Shown: positions 31,535-40,460, counted from the first letter of the stretch. The stretch is 64,000 nt of DNA from Candidatus Poribacteria bacterium (GCA_022821965.1 JAJECN010000041.1:1-64000), one strand, 5' to 3'. Notes: a model not told the origin generated them from the sequence alone. Numbers and translations: made by a program.

Positions 31535-33525
31535 TGGCAGATCTCTGGTATGTTGCGAGAGCGTTTCGGATTTTGTGTTTAATCGTCCTGTTTAGCTTAA
31601 GCGGACAGGTTGAAACCTCAGCAGAAACGGTAGACGCTTCACAGCGTAAAAGCGGTGCTTTAGAAGGTGAAGCGAGCGTTGTACGTAGCCTCGTCATCGA
31701 TGGAAACCAATCATTCTCTGAACAGGAACTTCGCGCACTGATGCTGACAGATGTGTGGCGTGTTTACGATGAAGCGGTTCTGAAATCAGATCTTGAAGCG
31801 ATTACAGACTTCTATAGGAAAAACGGGTACCGTTTCGCGCGTGTGGGTGAAGAGCAAATTTCTGCGAAGAAATTCGCGGACGGTGTTTATCTCGCCATTG
31901 AAATTGACGAAGGCACTATCGGGGAAATTACTTTATCGGGTAACGAGAAAACCAAGAAAGACGTAGTCCTCCGTGAACTCCTGTTTGAGGTGGGGGATAC
32001 CTATGTAGAGGCGGATAAGGAAGAAAGTGAGCAAATACTCCGAGACAAGACTTATATCGGAGCCGCAAGGATTGAGTCGATTTGGAATGCCAATGCAAAC
32101 ACGGTTAAGGTTCATGTCAATATCACAGAACTCTGGTCGCCCCCGCTCCCTTCATTCGATCCGGCATTGAACAGTCAAGGTGGAACATTTCTTTTGGGGA
32201 TACGGGAATCCAATGTATTTGGTTCTGGTCATGACACTGAAGTCCGGTATCAGCGAATTAGTGAGATTGGCGAAAAGACGAAGAGTTTACTCACATGGAA
32301 ATATAGGATGCCCCGCGTTTTCAGTTCACATTGGAATTTTGATGGTGCCTATATTCAAAAACGCGAGGGAGATTCATGGGCAGTTGTGCTTGAACGTCCA
32401 CAATATACGCTGAAGAGCCGATGGAGCGCGAAGTTTAGTCTCTCGGAAGCAATAGGTGATTTCGCATGGTATGAAATGACTCCGTTCTCCGATAGGTTAG
32501 AAGCGACAGATAGATTTGAGGTGAATCTTCAAGGCGTAGCTGGGAGAGTCCGCCGATATTTCGGTGACCGGGAACGGCAAAACTATATTGGGGTTTGGGC
32601 GACCTCACGCCGTTCAAAGTACGTGTTGATTGAGAAACTCCATGACTCAACGGCGGCACCATCAAACCGCGATGTTAAACTGGTTGGTGTTACCCTGGGT
32701 CGGAAACGCGTCACCTACTATAAAACCCGGTTCATCAGAAGGATGGGGCGCGAGGAAGATTTCTTTGTCGGATCCGAATACGCTTTCTCACTCGGACAGG
32801 CTTCCCCGCTTTACGGTTCAGACAAGGCAGAAACTTACGCAAATCTTATCGGTCGGTCGGGTTGGACAGCAGGAAACCGTATATTAGGGACAATCCTTAT
32901 AGATATCGGCACATACTTTACAACCCGAATTGAGCGTTCCACGATGCTGGCGCGAACCTCATGGTATTACACGGATGTATTCAATACAGGCGAGATCTAT
33001 ACAGTTGACAAAGGATTTCGTAAGAACGGTTTTTTCGATTTTCATCAAACGTTTGTGGTGGACTTCAAAACGGAGATGCTGTTTGGATGGCGCGGTGAAA
33101 GTCAGGTCGTTCTCGGAGCTTTCAACGGACTGCGAGGGTACAACTATCGACAATTTAACGGCGAAAAAATGATGGTGCTACGCCTTGAAAGCCGAACCGT
33201 TTGTGGAGGGACGCTCTTCAGGAAACTCGATGAAGGGATCGAAGCAGTTGCCACGTTCATTGCGAAGCCGTTTATCAAACGCTCTGTTAACTTAGGTCTT
33301 ATCGTCAGTGCTACTGCCTTTACTGACATCGGTTACATCTGGAATGGACATTACACATTCAATCTGGCAGAGCCGAAACGGAGTGTTGGATTCGGTCTAC
33401 GAGGCGGATTTGCCAAAGTCAGCAATGCCGGTATATTCCGCGTTGAATTTGCATTTCCGCTTGACGCGCCTTCCGAACCGGCGTTCAAACAGATGATCTT
33501 TTGGGGCATTGAGCGCACATTTTAA
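31534..33525 (+). CDS. Omp85/BamA-family outer-membrane protein with two POTRA domains
   Basis: The 663-residue protein has a signal peptide (ILCLIVLFSLSGQVETSA). POTRA 1 is at about 50-115 (VVRSLVIDGNQSFSEQELRALM...YRKNGYRFARV) and POTRA 2 at about 125-190 (IGEITLSGNEKTKKDVVLREL...YIGAARIE). A beta-barrel of about 460 residues follows, with FLLGIRESNVFGSGHDTEVRY at its start and the VLGAFNGLRGYNYRQFNGEKMMVLRLESR region, where a GLRGY motif matches the conserved loop-6 (V/I)RGY. It ends in a C-terminal aromatic strand. With only two POTRAs it is more like TamA-type or substrate-specific secretion barrels than BamA. Translation is coupled to the BatA-like gene. Confidence 0.88.
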   Translation: MADLWYVARAFRILCLIVLFSLSGQVETSAETVDASQRKSGALEGEASVVRSLVIDGNQSFSEQELRALMLTDVWRVYDEAVLKSDLEAITDFYRKNGYRFARVGEEQISAKKFADGVYLAIEIDEGTIGEITLSGNEKTKKDVVLRELLFEVGDTYVEADKEESEQILRDKTYIGAARIESIWNANANTVKVHVNITELWSPPLPSFDPALNSQGGTFLLGIRESNVFGSGHDTEVRYQRISEIGEKTKSLLTWKYRMPRVFSSHWNFDGAYIQKREGDSWAVVLERPQYTLKSRWSAKFSLSEAIGDFAWYEMTPFSDRLEATDRFEVNLQGVAGRVRRYFGDRERQNYIGVWATSRRSKYVLIEKLHDSTAAPSNRDVKLVGVTLGRKRVTYYKTRFIRRMGREEDFFVGSEYAFSLGQASPLYGSDKAETYANLIGRSGWTAGNRILGTILIDIGTYFTTRIERSTMLARTSWYYTDVFNTGEIYTVDKGFRKNGFFDFHQTFVVDFKTEMLFGWRGESQVVLGAFNGLRGYNYRQFNGEKMMVLRLESRTVCGGTLFRKLDEGIEAVATFIAKPFIKRSVNLGLIVSATAFTDIGYIWNGHYTFNLAEPKRSVGFGLRGGFAKVSNAGIFRVEFAFPLDAPSEPAFKQMIFWGIERTF

Positions 33526-33613
33526 ATAGTTATCGGTTTTCAGTTTTCAGTTAAAGAAGTATTGTGCCTGACACAGCATTCTCTTTTAACCGATAACTGA
33601 TAACTAATAGCCA
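33526..33613. repeat. Heptamer-built inverted-repeat element
   Basis: The left end, ATAGTTATCGGTTTTCAG, begins right after the Omp85 stop. The right end, TTTTAACCGATAACTGATAA, stops about 17 nt before the next ATG. Confidence 0.65.
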
Positions 33614-33630
33614 TAAAAAAAACAGAAAGC

Positions 33631-35538
33631 ATGGGCATATCCTCACATACTTCAGTCGAAAACGTTACCTGGCGAGCTATCCTCTTAGGTTTACTAACAC
33701 TCCCACTCAATATCTATCTTGTTGTTCAGACAGAGACAGTGTGGACAACGCAATACCCGACCACGATGGCGATTTTCTTCAACGCCGTCTTTACGCTTTT
33801 CCTCGTTGCACTTTTCAATCTGTTCCTAACGCGCTATCTCCCAAAATGGCAGCTCACACAAGCAGAAATGCTAACGGTGTATCTCATGGTAACATTGGCG
33901 TGCGTCGTTTGCGGACACGATCTGTTGCAGGCGACAATGTGCGTCTTGGGGCACGCGACGTGGTTCGCTACGCCAGAAAATGAATGGCAATCACTCTTCT
34001 TCCGATACATTCCAGACTGGATTGCCGTGATGAATCGACGTGCTTTAGCTGGCTATTACGAAGGCACCTCAAACCTATTTGAAATGGAGCACATCCGCGC
34101 ATGGCTCACACCGGTGTTAGCATGGTTGGTTTTCTTCTCGGCACTTGCGTTTTCTATGATGATGCTTAGTGTTATCCTCCGTAAACAGTGGATTGAACAC
34201 GAAAAGTTGAGTTACCCGATCATCCTGCTCCCTTATGAAATGACGAAAGACGCGGGGTTCTACCGAAACCGACTCCTTTGGATAGGCTTCGCTATCGGAT
34301 GTGGACTTGATTTACTCAATGGTATTAGTTTTCTCTATCCCTTCGTGCCGAGCATTCCGATCCGCCATGACATCGGACGCTTGTTCACAGAGAAACCGCT
34401 CAATGCTATCGGTTCAACACCTATTTATCTGAACCCTTATGCTATCGGTATAGGCTTCTTAATGCCGTTGGATTTGTCGCTTTCTTGCTGGTTGTTCTAC
34501 CTTTTCTGGAAGGCACAACTCGTTTTTGGCGCGATGACAGGGCTGAATCAGACACCGGGTTACCCGCATATTGACATGCAATCGACAGGGGCGTACTTTG
34601 GACTCTGTTTCTTTGCGCTTTGGATAACACACAAGCATCTCTGGCAGGTTGCTCGCAATATTTTAGGTTTGAAAACGAACCTTGATACGACAAATGAACC
34701 GATGGGATATCGGGGCGCGTTTGTCGGGTTTCTACTCGGTCTTGCAGTTGTGTTTGGATTTTGCCTGAAGGCAGGGATGTCATGGTGGGGCGTGCTTGGG
34801 TTTTTCAGTATTCAATTCATCCTTGTTTTAGCGTTCACCCGAATGCGTGCCGAACTTGGAACCCCGACGATGGATTTCTATCGTGCAGGTCCGGGACTCT
34901 TCCTTACTTCGCTTGTTGGTTCCAGAAAGATTGGTCCACCGACGTTGACAGGCTTCGCCTTTCTTTATGGGTTCACCCGCAATTACCGTTCGCAACCGAT
35001 GCCGAACCAATTGGAAGGATTTAAACTCGCCGATAGAGGCGGAATTAACTCGCGTCAAATTCTTTGGGTGATGTGGGGTGCGACAGTTATCGGGTTAGCT
35101 ATTGGGTTTGTGGCATTCCTTCACGCCGGTTATAGACATGGCAATCTGGGAACATGGCGCGGGCAAGAGGCTTTCAGCGATCTACAACGCTGGTTAACCC
35201 TCCCGAACGACACGGACTGGGGTCGCATGGGATTTTTTGGTTTCGGCATCACGCTGACGCTGACGACGCTCTTTATGCGCCTGCGGTTTATTTGGTGGCA
35301 GCTACATCCGTTGGCTTATCCGCTTGCGGGGAATTGGAACTTCGGTAGGCTCTGGTTTCCCGTATTTCTGGCGTGGCTGATAAAGTCTATACTGATTCGG
35401 CACGGTGGGATTGGCGCGTATCGCCGAACACTGCCGCTCTTTTTAGGGACAATGCTCGGCGAATTTGTGATGGGGAGTCTCTGGGCAATTTTGGGGCTAT
35501 TTCTTGAACAACGAATGTATTCGTTTAAACATTGGTGA
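33631..35538 (+). CDS. Large polytopic membrane protein (DUF6785/DUF6784-like)
   Basis: The 635-residue protein has some 13-15 hydrophobic helices, starting AILLGLLTLPLNIYLVVQ and IFFNAVFTLFLVALFNLFLTRYLP. A conserved-looking acidic/aromatic segment lies in the second third (RMRAELGTPTMDFYRAGPGLFLTSLVG), and HPLAYPLAGNWNFGRLWFPVFLAWLIKS is near the C-terminus. The layout matches a family of uncharacterised permease-like proteins, distantly like oligopeptide (OPT) transporters, common in Planctomycetes, Armatimonadetes and Poribacteria (from memory). The substrate is unknown. The helix-rich pattern is certain; the family name is less so. Confidence 0.75.
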   Translation: MGISSHTSVENVTWRAILLGLLTLPLNIYLVVQTETVWTTQYPTTMAIFFNAVFTLFLVALFNLFLTRYLPKWQLTQAEMLTVYLMVTLACVVCGHDLLQATMCVLGHATWFATPENEWQSLFFRYIPDWIAVMNRRALAGYYEGTSNLFEMEHIRAWLTPVLAWLVFFSALAFSMMMLSVILRKQWIEHEKLSYPIILLPYEMTKDAGFYRNRLLWIGFAIGCGLDLLNGISFLYPFVPSIPIRHDIGRLFTEKPLNAIGSTPIYLNPYAIGIGFLMPLDLSLSCWLFYLFWKAQLVFGAMTGLNQTPGYPHIDMQSTGAYFGLCFFALWITHKHLWQVARNILGLKTNLDTTNEPMGYRGAFVGFLLGLAVVFGFCLKAGMSWWGVLGFFSIQFILVLAFTRMRAELGTPTMDFYRAGPGLFLTSLVGSRKIGPPTLTGFAFLYGFTRNYRSQPMPNQLEGFKLADRGGINSRQILWVMWGATVIGLAIGFVAFLHAGYRHGNLGTWRGQEAFSDLQRWLTLPNDTDWGRMGFFGFGITLTLTTLFMRLRFIWWQLHPLAYPLAGNWNFGRLWFPVFLAWLIKSILIRHGGIGAYRRTLPLFLGTMLGEFVMGSLWAILGLFLEQRMYSFKHW

Positions 35539-35541
35539 AAT

Positions 35542-35560
35542 GGTTGTCAGTTAAAGAGGG
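35542..35560. repeat. Heptamer-built repeat (half element)
   Basis: A single GGTTGTCAGTTAAAGAGGG unit set after the polytopic membrane protein gene. It matches the left ends of the longer elements. Confidence 0.45.
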
Positions 35561-35573
35561 TTGCAGTAGTGTA

Positions 35574-35977
35574 CTATAAAATGTTTTCGAGGCTCAGGGG
35601 CTGAGCCATCTTCTGATTTTCGGCTTCTAATTTCTCGCGACTTGCAACGACGCAAATTGAAGCTTTATCCTGATTTCCCTCGAGAACTTGGAGGAGTGCG
35701 CGTTTTACCGCCTTGGGCGTTGCGCGTCGGAGTTGTGCGTACCTATCTTCGAGCATCTCCTGTGTTTGTCCAGTGAGGTAGTGTGTGAGTGCATCGGTTG
35801 AGGATAGAAATGAAGTAGGCGTGCGCCGCTATGTGGATGCAGGAGTTCTATTGCGACTGCCCGCAATTCGTCAATGGGTGTGACGGCTTTTACCTCAAAG
35901 CCGTGAAGATGTTGCCCCGGGTGCAGACTAACAGGCGGATGTGATGGATTCTGCTCACTGCTCTGTTTTAAATCCAT
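35574..35977 (-). pseudogene. Relic of an M16 (insulinase/pitrilysin-type) metallopeptidase with a large internal deletion
   Basis: The 5' part (from the ATG at 35977, with GGAGG five bases upstream) encodes the M16C N-terminus: GQHLHGFEVKAVTPIDELRAVAIELLHPHSGARLLHF. In another frame the 3' part encodes the extreme C-terminus: STDALTHYLTGQTQEMLEDR, then LRRATPKAVKRALLQVLEG and ICVVASREKLEAENQKM, ending at the stop at 35574. The two pieces join near 35808. Full members have about 1000 residues, so roughly 2.5 kb, including the zinc motif HxxEH, has been lost, with a frameshift at the joint. The gene cannot make an active peptidase. Confidence 0.82.
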
Positions 35978-36065
35978 TTTCACCTCCAAAGTTTCGTGTT
36001 TGTGGAAAGTAAATAATGTATATCAATCGGGAACAACCCGGCGATTGTTCCCAATGATACATCAT

Positions 36066-36644
36066 TTAAAGCTCTTTGTTCTGCTCAACCTGTTGTGTCC
36101 GGATCTCTTGGAGTATTTCCACAACAGTCTCCATCTGCCCTTCAAGCTTGCCAATACGCTGTTCAACAGATGGCGCGTCCTCATCCTCGTCGGAGGTGAC
36201 CTCAACGGTCTCGGCGGTATCAACATTATCTTCTTGTGGTTGTCCGCTCCAGACATCTTTGAGGAAGGAAGGCATCGATTGCCGCACAACTTCACCGACA
36301 TCTTTCAACTCATCGCCGATGGTTTTCGTGATTTGCGAGAAGTCGAAATCGTCAGCGCAGTCCTCTTTAACATAGGCAGCGACTTGATGACAAGCAAAGC
36401 AAATATCGCCAAGAGATGCCTCTGTTTCCAAGGGCTCAAACAGACCTTCAGGAACCGCATCGAATTCAGCGAGGAGATCAAGGGCATTGTTAAATTGCCG
36501 GGCACATCGCTCCTGACCGTCCGAAAATTGGTCTGTAACCGCTGAAGTTTCGACGATGCGTGCTGTTGTTTCCAATAGCCGCAGAATCCGACGTATTTCC
36601 TTCATCCGACGTATTTCCTTCTGGGCTTCCCATTCGTTAGACAT
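36066..36644 (-). CDS. Acidic coiled-coil protein, unrecognised
   Basis: The 192-residue soluble protein has AGGAG six bases before its ATG. The N-terminal 60 residues are helical and basic (MKEIRRILRLLETTARIVE). A middle segment has ASLGDICFACHQVAAYVKEDC. The last third is acidic (DTAETVEVTSDEDEDAPS) and ends in a coiled coil (SVEQRIGKLEGQMETVVEILQEIRTQQ). The CxxCH could bind heme or metal, but with no export signal a cytochrome is unlikely. No family was recognised. A long open frame on the opposite strand is its shadow. Confidence 0.7.
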   Translation of the reverse strand: MSNEWEAQKEIRRMKEIRRILRLLETTARIVETSAVTDQFSDGQERCARQFNNALDLLAEFDAVPEGLFEPLETEASLGDICFACHQVAAYVKEDCADDFDFSQITKTIGDELKDVGEVVRQSMPSFLKDVWSGQPQEDNVDTAETVEVTSDEDEDAPSVEQRIGKLEGQMETVVEILQEIRTQQVEQNKEL

Positions 36645-36660
36645 GATTTTCTCCTATTTA

Positions 36661-36855
36661 TATGGATTTGCCTATATAGAGTCCCTTAAGACTGAAAAGG
36701 ATAGTAAAAACATAAATTACGCTATTTTTTCCTTCAGAGCGATCAAAGGACTAAAGAAGAATGGCTATAGACTGTCAGTTATCAGCCATTCTTTCTCTCT
36801 GTCGGGCTTGTCTATATAGACTCACTCCAAGCCTAAAGGATAGTGGAAAAATTTA
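36661..36855. repeat. Intergenic pair of imperfect direct repeats
   Basis: Between the coiled-coil gene and the aminotransferase, a block CTATATAGA-GTCCCTTAAGACTGAAAAGGATAGT (36672 onward) recurs 140 bp later as CTATATAGA-CTCACTCCAAGCCTAAAGGATAGT (36812 onward). The sequence between them includes a short heptamer fragment CAGTTATCAGCC. Nothing else was seen. Confidence 0.45.
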
Positions 36856-36869
36856 ATAAGATTGGCACG

Positions 36870-38084
36870 CTAAGAAGTTTCCGCCTTTAATTCAGCAACA
36901 TTTCGGCGGATTTTAATTGCTGCCTTAATGATATCCTCTATGTCCTCTTCACTCGCCATCAACACATTTTGACTTAAGGAGAGACCCGTTTGGCATATCT
37001 TCTCGGTTTCAGGACAATGAACATCATCATAATTGAGGTCTTGACCGAAAAGATTAGAGGCGAGAAAAGAGGCTCTATACATCGGGGTGGAATACCAGTA
37101 TCCCATCGGTATTCCCTCCGCGCGCATCGCACGGAGAAATGTCTCACGTGAGATGTCTTCAAACTCCTCAGAATCAAAGATGGCTTTATAGCCGTGACAT
37201 CCGCCGCGTGTGGCGCGTGGATCAAGTGGTGTGACCTTAATGCCCGGAATCTCGCCGAGCCAACCATCCAACCATCGCATGTTCTTATGGCGGTAGTTGG
37301 TCTCAGTTTCAAGTCGGGTTAAACGGGAGAGCAGGAGTCCCGCTTGCCACTCTGTCATACGGAAGTTACCTCCGAAGGGTTCTGCCTCTCCGAATTCGGC
37401 ATCGGGCAGCGTGCGACCGCAGTTATGCAATGCATACGCCCGTTCATAGAGTTCACGATCGTTTATGAGGACGATACCACCTTCACCAGCACAAAGGTTT
37501 TTCGAGGACTGAAAACTGAAGCACCCGAAATGACCCCAACTCCCGACGCCGCGTCCACGCCATTCCGCACCGTGTGCTTGTGCACAATCCTCAACAATCT
37601 TAAGGTTATGTCGGTTCGCGATGTCAACGAGTGCGTCCAGATCCGCTGGATATCCAGCGATATGAACCGGCAAAATGGCTTTCGTTTTTTCCGTTATCGC
37701 AGCCTCTACTTTAGAGGCATCCAGCAGAAAACTGTCGGGAGCAGTGTCTACAAAGACTGGCACGGCGTGTGTCATCAGAATCGCGACGACTGTCGCTTGG
37801 AAGGTATACGGTGTCGTGATAACTTCATCACCCGGACAAACGCCAGCGGCTTTTAGGGCGATATAGAGCGCAGATGTACCACTATTGACACAAACGCCAT
37901 ACTTTGCCCCTTGGAATTCGGCAAACTGTTGCGCAAATTCGGGTACCTTCGGTCCACCAACGCCCCATTGTCCACTTTTATAGATACTTTCAAACGCTTC
38001 GATATCGGCAGGATCCTGCGTGGGCCAGGTCGGGTAGGAATCAGTTCGGACAGGTTCGCCGCCATTTATTGCCAATGTTGCCAT
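36870..38084 (-). CDS. DegT/DnrJ/EryC1/StrS-family PLP aminotransferase
   Basis: The 404-residue fold-type I PLP enzyme has the NGGEPVRT opening, SGQWGVGGPKVPEFAQQFAEF, the PLP-phosphate site SGTSALYIAL, PGDEVITTPYTFQATV, DTAPDSFLLD, AILPVHIAGYPADLD, EDCAQAHGA and the Schiff-base Lys in GCFSFQSSKNLCAGEGG. The family aminates keto-sugars for surface polysaccharides or acts as a 3-amino-5-hydroxybenzoate synthase-like dehydratase. The substrate is not visible. The start at 38084 is taken over an ATG six codons earlier because AGGGGG sits eight bases upstream. The DUF402 gene ends 21 nt upstream of this start. Confidence 0.92.
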   Translation of the reverse strand: MATLAINGGEPVRTDSYPTWPTQDPADIEAFESIYKSGQWGVGGPKVPEFAQQFAEFQGAKYGVCVNSGTSALYIALKAAGVCPGDEVITTPYTFQATVVAILMTHAVPVFVDTAPDSFLLDASKVEAAITEKTKAILPVHIAGYPADLDALVDIANRHNLKIVEDCAQAHGAEWRGRGVGSWGHFGCFSFQSSKNLCAGEGGIVLINDRELYERAYALHNCGRTLPDAEFGEAEPFGGNFRMTEWQAGLLLSRLTRLETETNYRHKNMRWLDGWLGEIPGIKVTPLDPRATRGGCHGYKAIFDSEEFEDISRETFLRAMRAEGIPMGYWYSTPMYRASFLASNLFGQDLNYDDVHCPETEKICQTGLSLSQNVLMASEEDIEDIIKAAIKIRRNVAELKAETS

Positions 38085-38105
38085 ATCTCCATCCCCCTTC
38101 AATTC

Positions 38106-38660
38106 TTAAGGTAATTTTTCTACATAGTCCCGCAAATCTGGAAGCTGCGCCCTATCAAACACTTCTTGTAAAAGAGATTCTAAATGACCCTCTTCAACTT
38201 TAGCAATTAATGTATCCAGAACTTCTCGTGCTTTTCTTTCCAATTCAGCGTCAATTGCGCCATTTTGAATGGCTTCTTCAAACTCGTCCTCATCCTGAAT
38301 TTCATAGGTGCCATCTGGATTTATCCAGAGGTCCAAGAACAGATCTGTTATTTCAAAATAACTCGGCTTACCTGCTACATCTACACCCCGCTCGACAGGT
38401 TTCATAACATCACAGTAATAGCCGGTCCACTCGTTATCCAGATTATACACTTTGCCGACATCATACCACAATCCGGTAAACACGAACCAGATGGCGGCGA
38501 AGTTATCCCCTAAAACTGTTTCACCGTTTTGAACGATAGGCGAGGAGGGTTTTACCCGCTGAGACGTAACGATAACAGCCTCGTCCACATAAAGCAGTTC
38601 CTGTTGAAAGTGATTAACTCGGTCAGGGGGTCTTTTATAGGTCAGTGTTATCGTCTCCAT
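38106..38660 (-). CDS. DUF402 / FomD-type protein
   Basis: The 184-residue protein has the DUF402 core: AIWFVFTGLWYDVGKVYN, WTGYYCDVMKPVERG, then DLFLDLWINPDGTYEIQDEDEFEEAIQNG with the conserved acidic D-x-D-x-W and DEDEFEEA metal-binding residues. Members such as FomD are Mg/Mn-dependent nucleotide phosphohydrolases. The protein is cytosolic. The ATG at 38660 is preceded by AAGGTAAATTAAAAAA, a weak match to the leader-element SD and spacer. It lies upstream of the aminotransferase on the same strand. Confidence 0.85.
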   Translation of the reverse strand: METITLTYKRPPDRVNHFQQELLYVDEAVIVTSQRVKPSSPIVQNGETVLGDNFAAIWFVFTGLWYDVGKVYNLDNEWTGYYCDVMKPVERGVDVAGKPSYFEITDLFLDLWINPDGTYEIQDEDEFEEAIQNGAIDAELERKAREVLDTLIAKVEEGHLESLLQEVFDRAQLPDLRDYVEKLP

Positions 38661-38779
38661 TTTTTTAATTTACCTTAATATAACTAAACTTTGGACAATT
38701 TTAGGATTCTTGCGTGATAGTTTGTATGAATCGGATCACCTCAACTATCTGTCAATATAACATTTTATTGATACACATT

Positions 38780-38847
38780 TCGCCCCGCTGGGGCTAAGAA
38801 GGGTGGGGGTGCCCGTTCTATAAACATTCCGCCCCGCTGGGGCTGCG
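38780..38847. repeat. Two CGCCCCGCTGGGGCT hairpin repeats
   Basis: Direct copies of CATT(T/C)CGCCCCGCTGGGGCT, 49 bp apart, each a GCCCC/GGGGC hairpin with a GCT loop. Confidence 0.7.
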
Positions 38848-39031
38848 TTTATTGACATTTGAGATTTTTTGTCTCCAAGTTGGGATCCCGTGAAGCCCCA
38901 GAGAAAAAGAGAGAAATACCTGAAGGACTTGATAGGAAACATACCTGAATCGTCCAAACCTTAGTCGTTTAAAGAAGATTGCTGAAACTCTGGAATCCCT
39001 TTCTAAGAAGCGGATTTGCCTTGGACGTAAT

Positions 39032-39171
39032 TGTAGCGCGAACTTTTAGTTTGCGCACCCTGGACACAAACTAAAAGTTTGTGCTACAGTTTAAATCTGG
39101 GTAAGACAGAGATTCTGAACTGGTCTATCACGCCCTGGACACAAACTAAAAGTTTGTGCTACAGTTTAAAT
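39032..39171. repeat. 39-bp exact direct repeat with internal palindrome, plus one inverted copy
   Basis: The copies at 39058-39096 and 39133-39171 are identical (CCCTGGACACAAACTAAAAG, then TTTGTGCTACAGTTTAAAT). GTAGCGCGAACTTTTAGTTT at 39033 is a related copy in inverse orientation, so the first two form a large stem. Confidence 0.8.
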
Positions 39172-39195
39172 TTTGATGTATTGCGTAAGTCCTAT

Positions 39196-40221
39196 CTATG
39201 TTAAACGATACGATGAGATTGCTTCACGGAAGGCTTTGATATGCTTCGGTGTCGTCCCGCAACAACCTCCTATCAAGTACGCACCTGATTCAATGAGTTC
39301 GGGAACATGACTTGCCATCTCTGTTGGTGTTTGTGTATAGACAGTTTTGTGGTTTTCATCAAGTTTCGGCATGCCGGCGTTGGGATATGCCATCATCCAT
39401 TTACCATCAATTCCTGTTTCAGTGAGTGCCGTACGCAGTTGCTGGATTCCTGCGATTGCATAAGGCATCCCGGTATGTTCATCACGCCTTGACTCAGCAC
39501 CGCAATTCACACCGATAATGCTAACGGAATCCAATAACGAGTCTCCGCCTGAAAACTCACCTTGTGTGAGAATATCCAGCAAATCCGCTGGCGAATTTCC
39601 CCAATCTGTCCGATAGATGACCTTGCCAGTCCGCCGTTCCTTCGTCCATTTATACGTCAAATTCACTGCAATCGGGACTCCTGTCTCACGCGCAATATCT
39701 ACAGCGATTGCCGCCTCTTTGGCAGAAAACATCGTCTCAAGACAGAGAAAATCCACACCCTCTTCTACCAAGGTATGGATTACCAATTTATGTGCTTCTC
39801 TCGCGTCTTTATTTGGAATGCCGAAAGTTGTATCTCCGCTATCGGCTTCAATTGCACCGGGGGAGGGTCCCACGGAGCCTGCAATATACACCTCTTTTTC
39901 ATTCTGTTCGACAGCGGCTTTCGCATGTTGAACAGCGAGTCGTGTGAGCCGTTGGGCATCCGCTGTGTCTTGTCCCCCCATTTCCAGATGGAGCGGAGAT
40001 GCTACAAACGTGTTTGTTCCGATTGCCTCAGCACCTGCGTTGATATAATCCGAATGAATATCAATAACACTCGTGGGATGTAATTCGTTGGCGAGTGCGC
40101 TGTTCGCGAGTTCTATATCGCGTGCGAATAACTGCGAACCGAACCCACCATCGTATAGAATCGGTTCATTAGATTTTAAGCGTTCTTGAAAGGTTTGTTT
40201 AATTATTAGGTTTTCGCTCAT
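39196..40221 (-). CDS. Homocysteine S-methyltransferase family protein (BHMT/MetH-N type)
   Basis: The 341-residue zinc-dependent TIM barrel transfers a methyl group to homocysteine or a similar thiol. It shows PILYDGGFGSQLFARDIE (the DGG(M/F)G opening), INAGAEAIGTNTF, AGSVGPSPGA, GVDFLCLETM, zinc ligand 1 in IIGVNCGAE, and the paired zinc cysteines in LIGGCCGTTPKHI. All three zinc Cys are present. The methyl donor may be betaine, S-methylmethionine or, given its neighbours, a methyl-corrinoid protein. The start at 40221 follows AAGGA. It is the last gene of the corrinoid group on the minus strand, 240 bp from the RACE gene. Confidence 0.9.
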   Translation of the reverse strand: MSENLIIKQTFQERLKSNEPILYDGGFGSQLFARDIELANSALANELHPTSVIDIHSDYINAGAEAIGTNTFVASPLHLEMGGQDTADAQRLTRLAVQHAKAAVEQNEKEVYIAGSVGPSPGAIEADSGDTTFGIPNKDAREAHKLVIHTLVEEGVDFLCLETMFSAKEAAIAVDIARETGVPIAVNLTYKWTKERRTGKVIYRTDWGNSPADLLDILTQGEFSGGDSLLDSVSIIGVNCGAESRRDEHTGMPYAIAGIQQLRTALTETGIDGKWMMAYPNAGMPKLDENHKTVYTQTPTEMASHVPELIESGAYLIGGCCGTTPKHIKAFREAISSYRLT

Positions 40222-40240
40222 TTTTTTCCTTCGTCTCAAT

Positions 40241-40460
40241 AGTTGTCAGTTTTAATAGTTATCAGTTATCAGTTATAGTAGATTCCGCGATTACTTGTAC
40301 ACCAACACAAGGGCGAGGTTACAAACCTCGCCAGCGGCGGTGAGGGGTTTGTTCCCTGGCGGACTGTAAACTTATTTTCGGATTCTGCTATAATACCTTG
40401 TGGCGGTCCCACGGTTTGTTACTGCCACAACACACCTCTTTAACTGACAACTGACAACTA
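40241..40460. repeat. Heptamer-built inverted-repeat element, about 215 bp
   Basis: It spans the gap between the homocysteine methyltransferase start and the RACE-type gene stop. The left end is AGTTATCAGTTATCAGTTAT and the right end CTTTAACTGACAACTGACAA. Inside lies a GGCGAGGTTACAAACCTCGCC hairpin (7 bp shared with the REP-like palindromes). Confidence 0.65.

Larger units (their letters stand above)
38661..39195. other. 535-bp repeat-rich intergenic region
   Basis: No gene was found. It contains two hairpins GCCCCGCTGGGGC (38782-38794 and 38831-38843). There is also a 39-bp exact direct repeat (39058-39096 and 39133-39171) containing the palindrome CACAAACTAAAAGTTTGTG, and an inverted relative at 39032-39055. 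Small frames here are repeat translations. Confidence 0.7.

Noticed and set aside
36000-36545. 181-codon plus-strand frame opposite the coiled-coil protein
   Set aside because: The minus-strand gene has a good AGGAG and a sensible acidic coiled-coil composition. The plus frame has a cysteine- and leucine-rich random look and no SD.
36066-36644. CxxCH motif read as a cytochrome c heme site
   Set aside because: The protein has no signal peptide or membrane anchor, and only one motif in an acidic cytosolic context. Chance occurrence or metal binding is more likely.
38661-39195. Small frames in the 535-bp gap upstream of the homocysteine methyltransferase
   Set aside because: They translate the hairpin and 39-bp repeats, lack SDs and match nothing recognisable.
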